Positions 7,601-14,897 of a stretch of 35,252 bases of DNA are shown here, in pieces (within the stretch, counting starts at the first letter, position 1; each line of letters opens with the position of its first letter). Origin of the DNA: Defluviitaleaceae bacterium (lineage in GTDB: Bacteria; Bacillota; Clostridia; Lachnospirales; WRAX01); assembly GCA_009780415.1 (NCBI GenBank), contig WRAC01000030.1, forward strand, positions 1-35,252, read 5' to 3'. Below the pieces are notes generated by a model, which saw only the letters and a program-made list of their open reading frames with translations, had not been told where the DNA came from and ran no database searches. Both the position numbers and the translations under genes were made by a program.

Positions 7601-7858
7601 ATGCATGAAAAAGACATGGTATCCGACATCCTGAGCGGGACAAAGGCGAGCCTTGCCTCTTACGCCAAGGTTATCGTGGAGTGCAACGACCAAAACCTGC
7701 GCCAGACGTTTCAGCAAATGCGCGACAGCGACGAGAAGTTCCAATACGACCTGTATAAAATAGCGGCGTCCAAGGGCTATTATCACCCCGCTCCCCCGGC
7801 TAACCAGCAGGACGTGTCCGGCTTGAAAAATATCCTGCACGAAACAAGCCGCTTCTAA
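7601..7858 (+). CDS. Spore coat protein, CotF family
   Basis: The 85-residue protein matches the Coat_F pattern: KDMVSDILSGTKASLASYAKVIVECNDQNLRQTFQQMRDSDEKFQYDLYKIAASKGYYHPAPPA, with the helix pair and the terminal GYY-P-A-P tail typical of the family. CotF-type proteins are structural parts of the endospore coat. A GAGGAGG site precedes the ATG. The stop codon overlaps the stop of the convergent methyltransferase gene, leaving no room for a terminator between them. Confidence 0.88.
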   Translation: MHEKDMVSDILSGTKASLASYAKVIVECNDQNLRQTFQQMRDSDEKFQYDLYKIAASKGYYHPAPPANQQDVSGLKNILHETSRF

Positions 7859-8430
7859 ATTCTGGCTCTTGAAGACTGCCGCCGTTCGGCGGAAAAGATA
7901 AAATAACCGTTCGTTTCGGTGACCTTAACGCCGCCGAAAACCGCGGTTATTTTGTTTTTATACCAGGAAAGGCGTTTCGTAACCATAAAAAGGCGCCCGC
8001 CGATTTTAAGGCGGTTAAAGCCTTTCTCAATCATCTCTTTCGGAACGGAAAAATCGGTATGGTAGGGCGGATTACACAAGATTAAATCAAAACCGGCAAG
8101 GCTGATGTTTTTAAAGCAATCGCTTTCAACAATAACCGGAAACGGATTCAAGCCGTTTAATTCGGCATTTACGGCGCTAAGGCGCAAAGCTTCCGCTGAA
8201 ATATCACTCATAACAACATTCTCCGCACCGCACATTTTCGCGGCGTAAATACCGGCAAGCCCGTATCCGCAGCCCAAATCCAGCACCTTCGCGCCGGGTA
8301 CAAGGAACGGCTTCGCCGCATCAAGCATCGCCATTGTCCCCGCGTCCGCCCCTTTGGGCGAAAACACATCGGGGCTTGCGGTAAAAAATAATGTAATCCC
8401 ACCGATTTCCGCATCAAAATTATAATTCAT
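7855..8430 (-). CDS. Class I SAM-dependent methyltransferase, RsmC-like
   Basis: The 191-residue protein has the SAM-binding motif DLGCGYGLAG (residues 51-60), an acidic SDIS motif and NPPYHTD (from residue 120). The NPPY motif is typical of enzymes that methylate exocyclic amino groups of nucleic acid bases. The short single-domain form resembles the YbxB/RsmC group (16S rRNA guanine N2). The substrate is not proven. The ATG at 8430 overlaps the stop of the upstream membrane protein gene (ATGA), favouring coupled translation; an in-frame ATG at 8460 would give 201 residues. Confidence 0.85.
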   Translation of the reverse strand: MNYNFDAEIGGITLFFTASPDVFSPKGADAGTMAMLDAAKPFLVPGAKVLDLGCGYGLAGIYAAKMCGAENVVMSDISAEALRLSAVNAELNGLNPFPVIVESDCFKNISLAGFDLILCNPPYHTDFSVPKEMIEKGFNRLKIGGRLFMVTKRLSWYKNKITAVFGGVKVTETNGYFIFSAERRQSSRARI

Positions 8431-8924
8431 ATATAAAACTCGGTTATCCTTCTTTCGCATTCATCAAAACAATCAATAAGATCCTCAACTGTGCATTTAC
8501 CCATTTTGCATTTATATATCATTGTCTGCATCATATTAAAGGAGCTTCTGATAATAATGGTTTTCGTATCGCATCTCAAGATAAGTGAAGTCACCGTACA
8601 AACCAAGGAAATGATTGAGTACAATACAACGGCCGATACCGCAAAATCTTCCGAGGTCGCTATATAGACCGTTATTATTGACGCGGCGACGGCGTAAACG
8701 GATAAGGAATAGTGAATACAGCACCAAAACTTGCTGACCCTATACCATCCGCTGCATGTCTTGCTTATATGCTCAAAATCCTCATCGGCAAGCCCGGGCT
8801 TATCCAAATCGGTTTTTTTGATCGTACACGCTTTATGGCCTTTGCCCTTTGCGTAACCGGCGCCTATTAACACTCCTATTGATACCGCAACGAGGGCAAG
8901 CATAATTGCGTCATAAATCATCAT
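8427..8924 (-). CDS. Small membrane protein of unknown function, SLATT-like layout
   Basis: This 165-residue protein has three predicted membrane helices: residues 6-25, 68-88 and 94-116. A short cytosolic stretch lies between the first and second, and a helical C-terminal tail rich in Cys and charged residues follows. The later two helices plus tail resemble the two-helix SLATT type of membrane protein, but no signature residue proves this. GGGGGA precedes the start. The gene is translationally coupled to the methyltransferase downstream. I do not recognise the family with confidence. Confidence 0.65.
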   Translation of the reverse strand: MMIYDAIMLALVAVSIGVLIGAGYAKGKGHKACTIKKTDLDKPGLADEDFEHISKTCSGWYRVSKFWCCIHYSLSVYAVAASIITVYIATSEDFAVSAVVLYSIISLVCTVTSLILRCDTKTIIIRSSFNMMQTMIYKCKMGKCTVEDLIDCFDECERRITEFYI

Positions 8925-8983
8925 ATAGCATTTCCCCCATCTTTTATTTGGCTTTGATAGGTAAAATGGTTTATAACGCTATA

Positions 8984-9466
8984 CTATTCGTTTAATAATA
9001 ACTTTAACCGCTCAACGCACTTTTGTATATCTTCAATGTTTTCTTCCGATTTCAGATTTTTTTCCGCATATTTCATAATCGGTCTTATTGATGATATAGA
9101 ATCATCAAATAAATCATTCATCCATTTATATTTCGGCAATATCCAAAAATGAAAATGCCCGCTTCTTTCTTCTTGAATGAAAGTGCAATCGTTAATATCT
9201 TCAAAATTTCCAAGAGCAGCCCTTGCATCGTAGCACAACTTAAAAAATTCAACTGCCTGCGGTTTTGGTAATTCAATAAACGACTTGATGTGCTGTTTAG
9301 AGGCGATAACTAAAAACCCTTTTATCGGAACTTCAATGTCTTGAAGTAAAATAAAATTATCCGTTTCTTTTATTATTCCCCCGACGGGAACAAGGGTATT
9401 GTCTGATAACGCACAGCCGATGCACTCAACGTCAAAATCATTGCCTAATATATCTGTTCCTTTCAT
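8984..9466 (-). CDS. HIT-superfamily-like protein with altered histidine triad
   Basis: The 160-residue protein shows the HIT layout: a CIGCALSD start (Cys15, Cys18), a strand-rich core (NFILLQDIEVPIKGFLVIASKQHIKSF) and the triad region GHFHFWILPKYKWM. The usual His-x-His-x-His is His104-Phe-His106-Phe-Trp108, so the third histidine is Trp. HIT proteins hydrolyse or transfer nucleotides on dinucleotide and nucleoside-phosphate substrates. A similar HFHFW form is known in some Clostridia HIT-like proteins, so activity may still exist on another substrate. GGAAGG lies upstream of the ATG. Its position just after the PBP gene is not the standard division-cluster order. Confidence 0.78.
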   Translation of the reverse strand: MKGTDILGNDFDVECIGCALSDNTLVPVGGIIKETDNFILLQDIEVPIKGFLVIASKQHIKSFIELPKPQAVEFFKLCYDARAALGNFEDINDCTFIQEERSGHFHFWILPKYKWMNDLFDDSISSIRPIMKYAEKNLKSEENIEDIQKCVERLKLLLNE

Positions 9467-9535
9467 TTTTAATCATACCTTCCGAAAATATAAATTATCT
9501 GCTTATCAATCAATTTATCAAACAAAGCCTGTTAT

Positions 9536-11782
9536 TCAATCAATCCTAACCTTCATCCGAACCTCCATCCCCGGAGTAACCTTCTGCCACGCGTCGGGCA
9601 TTTGGAGGTAGACGCGGTTGAGGTCTTCGTAGTTGTTTGACGGGTTGTCGAAGGTTACCATGGGTACGAAACCGGCTTCCAACAGAGCCGTGCGGGCCTG
9701 GCGCAGGGTCAGGCCGTCGAGGTTGGGAACCTCGGCCAGCTCGTCGTCCGAGGTACGCTCGACCATCAGAAATACGGTGGCGTTTTGGGAAATGCGCTCG
9801 CCGGGTTTGGGGAATTGGCCCACAACGATGTCGCCGTTGCCGACGAATTGGAAATCGGCGTTTAATCTGTTAAGCGTTTGAGCGGCCTGCCACACGGGCA
9901 CGCCGGTGTAGTCGTCAAGGAATACGGAGCCGCTCCCGGCCTGGGCTTGGGATGAGGGCGGTATACGCTTGTAGTTTATGATGTCGAGTACAAGCTCCGT
10001 GAACATAAAGGAGGCGGAGGGCGTGTCGCCGACTTTGGGGTTGTAGATTATGGTCATAACGACGTATTGCGGGTCATCGGCGGGGAAATATCCGATGAAG
10101 GAGGCGGCGGCGTGGTGGCCCGGTTCGCCTTCGCGGCCCTGGTCAGCCGTGCCGGATTTGCCGCCTATATCGTGGCCCGCGACCCTTGCGCGCGCGCCCG
10201 TGCCGTATACGAAGGTATCGACCATTGCCTCGCGCATCCAATCCGAGGTTTCCTGCGATATGACCTGGCGGACGACCTCCGGTTTGCGGTCGTAGACAAG
10301 GCGGTTCCGGGAATCGACGATTTGGGAGACTATGTAGGGCTTGTAAAGGTAGCCGCCGTTTATAAGCGCGCTGAATGAGTTTATGGCTTGCAGGGGCGTG
10401 CAGTTGAATCTCTGCCCGAAACTGGACGCGGCAAGCTCCGACGCGTTCAGGTTTGACAGCCTGTGTATAAGGGCGCTTGCGCTTTCCTCGCCCGGTAAAT
10501 CGATCCCGGTCAGCTCTCCGAAACCGAAATCCCGTTGATATTTGTAAAAAACAGCGCTCCCCGATTTTTCCGATATCTCCATTAACGCCACGTTGCAGGA
10601 ATACGCGATAGCCTCGCGCAGGTTAACCCAGCCATGCCCGCTTCGCCTGTGGCAGCGCATGGTATGCCCGGCGTAAACCTTGCTGCCGCCGCAGAAATAG
10701 CTGTCCGTCCTTGTGTCCGACCTGCCGATGATATCTTCCTCAAGGGCGGCGGCGATGGTTATGGGCTTGAATGTTGAGCCGGGCTCAAATGTGTGCGTTA
10801 TGTTGAAGTTTTTCCATATGGTGTCGAAGTTATTGGCAAGCTCCCTGCTTCCAAGGCCCAGCAACGCCCATTCGTCTGCCAGCCGGGGGTTGGTTATCAG
10901 CTCGGGGTTCATCGGGTCGTTCAGGTCGAAGGAGGGGTAAGCGGCCATGGCGATTACCTCGCCGGTGTGCGGGTTCATTACAATGGCGGCGGCGTAGTCA
11001 ACATTATATTCGTGGCCGTATTTCGCGACGACGCTTTCCGCTTTTTGCTGGATAATCAAGTCCAGCGTGAGGATGACCGTATTGCCGTCCTGCGGCGGGA
11101 CGCGTTCGGTGATAACGCCGCGCCCGCTGGAGTCGTAAAGGCGGAATACACGCCCGTTTACACCGGTAAGCTGCCTGTTGTACCGGGATTCGATCCCCCA
11201 CAGCGATTCGCCGCGCTGGAAGCCTATTATCTGCGACGCGGCCGTTCCATAGGCGTAAAAGCGCTTTGTGTCCTCCTCGGTATAAATGTCGTGGAGTCTC
11301 TCAGCGTTGAGCGCGGATGCTATTTCCTGTGGGTTCTGATGGGATATAACCCTGTAATGGGTATTGTGGACAAGGCTGCCGTCCGGGTTTTTGGCAAGCA
11401 GCGCCCAAAGGTCCGATTCCGGTATGTCCATGATTTCCGCGGTTTTCTTGATGGTATTTTCCTTTTGTTCGTCCGTGCGCCCGTCCAGCATACGTACGTC
11501 CATAAAAACGGTGTAGACGATGCTTGAGTACGCAAGGGTATGGTGGTTGCGGTCCATTATCGCCCCCCTGTTGGGAATAACGGCGGACTCGCTGCCCAGC
11601 GCGCTTCTCATAAGCTGATTAATGGCCCTGCGCTCGAATTCGTCCCCATGGACATCCTGATAGTAATATATCCTTGAAGCCATAAAAACAAGCGCCGCCA
11701 TGCTCGCCGCAAGCAGCGTCAAAAACTTAAACAGCGTAAGGCCCGTTATATGCGCCGCGGTCTTTTTATCGTGTGAGGCCAT
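9536..11782 (-). CDS. Class B penicillin-binding protein (PBP2/SpoVD type) with PASTA domains
   Basis: This 748-residue protein has a short cytosolic end, one membrane anchor (about 14-37), a dimerisation domain with the PNRGAIMDRN motif (70-79) and a transpeptidase domain. The catalytic motifs are STFK (Ser336, Lys339), SCN (395-397) and KSGT (542-545). Two PASTA repeats follow (about 620-675 and 683-746). It cross-links peptidoglycan during septation or, if it is the SpoVD form, during spore cortex synthesis. It starts 1 bp after ftsL in the mraZ-rsmH-ftsL order. SpoVD and FtsI/PBP2B cannot be separated from this sequence; position favours the division enzyme and the PASTA tail fits both. 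Confidence 0.93.
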   Translation of the reverse strand: MASHDKKTAAHITGLTLFKFLTLLAASMAALVFMASRIYYYQDVHGDEFERRAINQLMRSALGSESAVIPNRGAIMDRNHHTLAYSSIVYTVFMDVRMLDGRTDEQKENTIKKTAEIMDIPESDLWALLAKNPDGSLVHNTHYRVISHQNPQEIASALNAERLHDIYTEEDTKRFYAYGTAASQIIGFQRGESLWGIESRYNRQLTGVNGRVFRLYDSSGRGVITERVPPQDGNTVILTLDLIIQQKAESVVAKYGHEYNVDYAAAIVMNPHTGEVIAMAAYPSFDLNDPMNPELITNPRLADEWALLGLGSRELANNFDTIWKNFNITHTFEPGSTFKPITIAAALEEDIIGRSDTRTDSYFCGGSKVYAGHTMRCHRRSGHGWVNLREAIAYSCNVALMEISEKSGSAVFYKYQRDFGFGELTGIDLPGEESASALIHRLSNLNASELAASSFGQRFNCTPLQAINSFSALINGGYLYKPYIVSQIVDSRNRLVYDRKPEVVRQVISQETSDWMREAMVDTFVYGTGARARVAGHDIGGKSGTADQGREGEPGHHAAASFIGYFPADDPQYVVMTIIYNPKVGDTPSASFMFTELVLDIINYKRIPPSSQAQAGSGSVFLDDYTGVPVWQAAQTLNRLNADFQFVGNGDIVVGQFPKPGERISQNATVFLMVERTSDDELAEVPNLDGLTLRQARTALLEAGFVPMVTFDNPSNNYEDLNRVYLQMPDAWQKVTPGMEVRMKVRID

Positions 11783-11783
11783 G

Positions 11784-12374
11784 CTATCTATCCGTCCTTA
11801 TCAGCCCGGCTACGGACGCGAACATATCCTTTACGACGTCCAGCAAGCGGAGTTCATTTTCCTCTATATCGTGGCGCACAACATAACTGACGCTTACCGC
11901 GTCGATATACACAAATTGGGACTCGTCCGGCTTCTGCATCCCCAAAACATCAATCGCGTAGCGCTCAACCTCCACAAGGTTATAGGTTTCATGTATTTGG
12001 CTCCTCAGCACATGGTTGTCTTTCTTTAGCCGCGTCAGCTCACTGTGCAGGGCGTTAAGCTCAAATTTGCGCGATTCTATATACGCAATCGAAAACACGC
12101 ACAGGAACGCCCCGAGGAAAATCAAGGTATATGTAATTGCCCTGACGAAAGCCTTTTTGCGCGGGCGCGATATCTCTATGCTGAAATCAGGCTCCGCATA
12201 TTGAGGAACCTGCCGTTGTTTAAGCGCCCTGACCTCCGGCTTCGGCATCCTAACCTCAGGCTTTGGAACCCTGCGCTCCGGCTCCCTTATTACAGGCCTT
12301 GAAACGCGTCCGCCATCATTAAGATATCTGGCGTAGCTATCCTCATATTTGGATTTTCTGACAGCCTGAGACAT
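11784..12374 (-). CDS. ftsL: Cell division protein FtsL-like
   Basis: This 196-residue bitopic protein has a long basic and proline-rich cytosolic part, one membrane helix (about 77-99) and an extracytoplasmic coiled coil (ESRKFELNALHSELTRLKKDNHVLRSQIHE) followed by the VERYAIDVLGMQKPDESQFVYI segment typical of FtsL. FtsL forms a complex with DivIC/FtsB and recruits the septal PBP and FtsW. The cytosolic part contains short repeats (RVPKPEV, RMPKPEV). AAGGGGGGG precedes the start, and the gene lies between rsmH and the PBP gene. Confidence 0.9.
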   Translation of the reverse strand: MSQAVRKSKYEDSYARYLNDGGRVSRPVIREPERRVPKPEVRMPKPEVRALKQRQVPQYAEPDFSIEISRPRKKAFVRAITYTLIFLGAFLCVFSIAYIESRKFELNALHSELTRLKKDNHVLRSQIHETYNLVEVERYAIDVLGMQKPDESQFVYIDAVSVSYVVRHDIEENELRLLDVVKDMFASVAGLIRTDR

Positions 12375-12391
12375 ATTAACCCCCCCTTACT

Positions 12392-13333
12392 TTATATCTT
12401 TTGAACTATTCTAAGTTTTGCGCTTCGCGCGCGCGGGTTTTCCGCGATTTCCTCGTCAGACGGAATTATTGGCTTTTTTGTCACCGCTTTAACGCTTGCC
12501 TCCTTACCGCAAACGCAATAGGGTAAGGAACGCGGGCATTCGCAGGGATCGGCCAGGCTCTTGAAGGTATTCTTTACAATCCTGTCCTCCAATGAATGAA
12601 AGGTAATGACGCAAAACCGCCCGCCCGCGTTAAGCCGCGCCGATATATCGCGCAAGGCCTGTCCAAGGCCGTCCAGCTCGTTGTTCACCTCTATGCGGAT
12701 GGCCTGAAACACCCGGGTCGCCGGATGCTTGTTCTGCTCCCACGATGCGCGGGGTATTGCCCCGCTGACAATAGCCGCAAGCTCCGAAGTCGTCTCCACG
12801 GGCTTGACCGCCCTTTCCCGGACGATGGCCCGCGCCACGCGTCCGGCGTACCGCTCTTCCCCAAAATCTGTAAAAATGCGTTTGAGCCGCTCTTCGTCAT
12901 AGGTATTTACGATTTCCCGGGCATCCTTCCCCGCTTCCCTGTCCATGCGCATATCCAGCCGCGCCGGATGGAGAAAAGAAAAGCCGCGGGACGGCTCATC
13001 CAACTGCCACGAGGAGACGCCCAAATCCAAAAGAACCCCGTCCAGCAACTTTATCCCCAGCTTGTCCAATATAATGTTAACGTTTGAAAAATTGTCCCGT
13101 GCAAAAGTTATATTTCCGAATTTTTTTAACCGTTTACCGGCGGCGGAAACAGCGTCATTATCCCTGTCAACACAAATTAACCGGCCTTTTCCGTTAAGCC
13201 TTTCCGCTATTAAAGCCGAGTGTCCGCCGCCGCCGCAGGTTCCGTCCAGATAAATCCCGCCCGGCTTTACGGCAAGCCCGTCCACGCTTTCATCCGCCAA
13301 AACGGATACATGCCTGAAGCCGGAGGTATCCAT
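12392..13333 (-). CDS. rsmH: 16S rRNA m4C1402 methyltransferase RsmH (MraW)
   Basis: The 313-residue protein begins HVSVLADESVDGL and has the SAM motif DGTCGGGGHSALI (from residue 30), then DRDNDAV and LLDLGVSSWQLD, all RsmH signatures. The C-terminal VITFHSLEDRIVKNTF is also conserved. It methylates N4 of C1402 in 16S rRNA. The ATG at 13333, 1 bp after the mraZ stop, gives the family length; the longer open frame to 13441 would run through the mraZ coding sequence. Confidence 0.97.
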   Translation of the reverse strand: MDTSGFRHVSVLADESVDGLAVKPGGIYLDGTCGGGGHSALIAERLNGKGRLICVDRDNDAVSAAGKRLKKFGNITFARDNFSNVNIILDKLGIKLLDGVLLDLGVSSWQLDEPSRGFSFLHPARLDMRMDREAGKDAREIVNTYDEERLKRIFTDFGEERYAGRVARAIVRERAVKPVETTSELAAIVSGAIPRASWEQNKHPATRVFQAIRIEVNNELDGLGQALRDISARLNAGGRFCVITFHSLEDRIVKNTFKSLADPCECPRSLPYCVCGKEASVKAVTKKPIIPSDEEIAENPRARSAKLRIVQKI

Positions 13334-13334
13334 T

Positions 13335-13763
13335 TTATATCCCAAGCAGGGCCATCTTAACGGCGACGTCCTCGTCAAGCGCGTCGTCGTTAAAGTACTG
13401 CTCATAGATTTCCCTGCTCCATATTTCCAGCCGCCGCGCAACGCCGACGGTCACTATCTCCTTCGTTATTTCAGCATATCTGCGCAAATTGGTTGGTATC
13501 AGCACCCTGCCCTGCTCGTCCCGCTCGCTTTCACAGGCCGCGCCGAAGAAAAACCGCAGGAACTTCCGCGCGCCCGCGTCCGCCATCGGCAGGTTCTCGA
13601 TTTTTTGCTCAAGCAGCCTCCACTCGTCCATTGTAAAAACAAACAGGCATTTGTCAAGGCCTTTGGTGATGATAAACTGATCCGTCAGAGCCTCCCTGAA
13701 TCTGGCGGGAACGATCATTCTTCCCTTGGCGTCTATGTTATGGAAATGCTCGCTGCGAAACAA
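13335..13763 (-). CDS. mraZ: Transcriptional regulator MraZ (TTG start)
   Basis: The 142-residue protein contains two SpoVT/AbrB-like domains, with HNIDAKGRMIVPARFRE and SERDEQGRVLIPTNLR as the twin DAKGR-type motifs. From a TTG at 13763 it begins (M)FRSEHFHNID, matching the usual MraZ N-terminus and length exactly. GGGGGTGAT lies 6 bases upstream of that TTG. A further in-frame ATG at 13808 would add 15 residues not found in the family. MraZ binds repeated boxes upstream of its own gene and controls the division operon. Confidence 0.93.
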   Translation of the reverse strand: MFRSEHFHNIDAKGRMIVPARFREALTDQFIITKGLDKCLFVFTMDEWRLLEQKIENLPMADAGARKFLRFFFGAACESERDEQGRVLIPTNLRRYAEITKEIVTVGVARRLEIWSREIYEQYFNDDALDEDVAVKMALLGI

Positions 13764-13809
13764 TTTATCATCACCCCCGTTCAAAAAGGATATATCAGAC
13801 ACAGACATT

Positions 13810-13846
13810 CCACCGAGTATGCCCAATACTCCACTTTCAACCACTT
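13810..13846 (-). promoter_or_regulatory. MraZ-box-like operator repeats
   Basis: On the minus strand, downstream of the mraZ promoter, lie AAGTGG (13846-13841), AAGTGG (13836-13831), TTGGGC (13826-13821) and CGGTGG (13815-13810). Their spacing is 10, 10 and 11 bp. Known MraZ operators are direct GTGG/TGGG-type repeats with 10-bp steps between the promoter and mraZ, so this is a likely autoregulatory site. Confidence 0.7.
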
Positions 13847-13854
13847 GGACTTTA

Positions 13855-13883
13855 ATTATAAAATAGTTTCCATAAACAATCAA
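13855..13883 (-). promoter_or_regulatory. Sigma-A promoter for the mraZ division operon
   Basis: TTGATT (13883-13878), a 17-base spacer and TATAAT (13860-13855) read leftward. The start would be near 13848, about 85 bases before mraZ and immediately before the MraZ-box repeats. Confidence 0.8.
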
Positions 13884-13913
13884 TACTTTTTTTGCCGATA
13901 AACAAAATAATTG

Positions 13914-13941
13914 TTTACTTTTTCTAGCATTGCTGTATAAT
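13914..13941 (+). promoter_or_regulatory. Promoter for the gene at 13978
   Basis: TTTACT (13914-13919) and a perfect TATAAT (13936-13941) are separated by 16 bases, about 37 bp before the ATG at 13978. It is back to back with the mraZ promoter. Confidence 0.65.
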
Positions 13942-13977
13942 GTAATATACAGAGCGTAAAAGGGGAGGTGTCTTTGT

Positions 13978-14709
13978 ATGCTGACCAATGTTTATTATTA
14001 CAATATTTACCAGCCGTTTATTATGCAAAGGCAGTCCGGCCCGGACAAGAGCGCGAAAAGCGTGTTGAGTACATATGCCGGAAACGCCTCCGGGCATATG
14101 CGGCCTGGCGCTCAGGTGACTAGGAATACCTCAATGAAGCGGGATGTTTCGGACTTTGTGGGGGCGGTGTGCAGGAACGTGACGGAAATGAGGGACTGCG
14201 CAAAATACCTGTCGCTGAACACTGAGAGCTATTATGTCAATGTCCTTCATGAAAGCTTTGACAAAAGCAAGCAATGGGTTGAGGAAGACGTATCCATGTT
14301 TGTAAACGCCTACAATACCGCCGTAAGCTTTGGGATGAAACAAGAGCACAGCCCGGAGCTGACGCGCTACGCCGGTGAGCTAAAGGACATCGCGTTGTCC
14401 TATAATACGCTGCTTGACGGCATTGGCGTGTCGGTTCACAGGGATGGAGATTACCTCAGCTTTTCGCCCGGCAAAATTCACGATTTGGATTTCCTGGCTT
14501 TCGGGCACAGCGTTTCCGGCGCGGCACAGGCGGCAAATGCCGTTTATGAACGCACTGTGGAGCTGTTGCAGCTTCCGGCGGCGGCGCATATGGATTTCCG
14601 GCAGTTGTCGTTTTATTACAATTACCGCGTGGACCGCTCACCGGAGGAAGCCATACGCAAAACCCCGTCTTATCTGCATTCGGGTTTGGTATTGGATAAA
14701 GCCATATAA
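13978..14709 (+). CDS. Unrecognised protein with FliD/flagellin-like helical features
   Basis: This 243-residue soluble protein has no signal peptide. After a Tyr-rich start and a variable linker it is mostly helical. The segment about 105-165 (FVNAYNTAVSF, then ELKDIALSYNTLLDGIGVSVHRDGDYLSFS) recalls the C-terminal pattern of FliD-type caps, where a YN-containing helix is followed by L..IGI...DG.L. No flagellar gene is nearby, so the likeness is only suggestive. GGGGAGGTG precedes the ATG, and the gene has a good promoter divergent from mraZ. It ends just before the tyrS T-box leader. Confidence 0.7.
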   Translation: MLTNVYYYNIYQPFIMQRQSGPDKSAKSVLSTYAGNASGHMRPGAQVTRNTSMKRDVSDFVGAVCRNVTEMRDCAKYLSLNTESYYVNVLHESFDKSKQWVEEDVSMFVNAYNTAVSFGMKQEHSPELTRYAGELKDIALSYNTLLDGIGVSVHRDGDYLSFSPGKIHDLDFLAFGHSVSGAAQAANAVYERTVELLQLPAAAHMDFRQLSFYYNYRVDRSPEEAIRKTPSYLHSGLVLDKAI

Positions 14710-14714
14710 CATAT

Positions 14715-14875
14715 CGTTGGGCGGATTTACGACCCGCGGCGGGAAACTTCCGCAGCCAACGCCGGGGAGCGCCCGTTACAGCGCGTGTTGAGGTTTGGAG
14801 CGCATTTCCTCCAAACGAAAAAAGGTGGTACCACGAGTCATATCTCGTCCTTTGTTTAACAAGGGGCGATTTTTT
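14715..14875 (+). promoter_or_regulatory. T-box riboswitch upstream of tyrS, apparently compact
   Basis: The T-box motif AAAGGTGGTACCACG is at 14821-14835; its TGGT would pair with an ACCA tRNA end, fitting the A discriminator of tRNA-Tyr. A terminator stem, TCGTCCTTTG (14845-14854) with CAAGGGGCGA (14860-14869), ends in six T's (14870-14875). The conserved GAGCGCCCGTTACAGCG part is at 14767-14783. Upstream, CGTTGG (14715-14720) pairs with CCAACG (14756-14761) and encloses two small hairpins, one with a TAC triplet in its loop (14725-14733). The usual long Stem I is not evident. Confidence 0.88.
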
Positions 14876-14897
14876 ATTATGAAAAGGAGTGTTGCAA

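Noticed and set aside
10793-11527. Long open frame (244 codons) antisense to the PBP gene
   Set aside because: It is the reverse shadow of a GC-rich coding gene with clear transpeptidase motifs; it has no ribosome site of its own.
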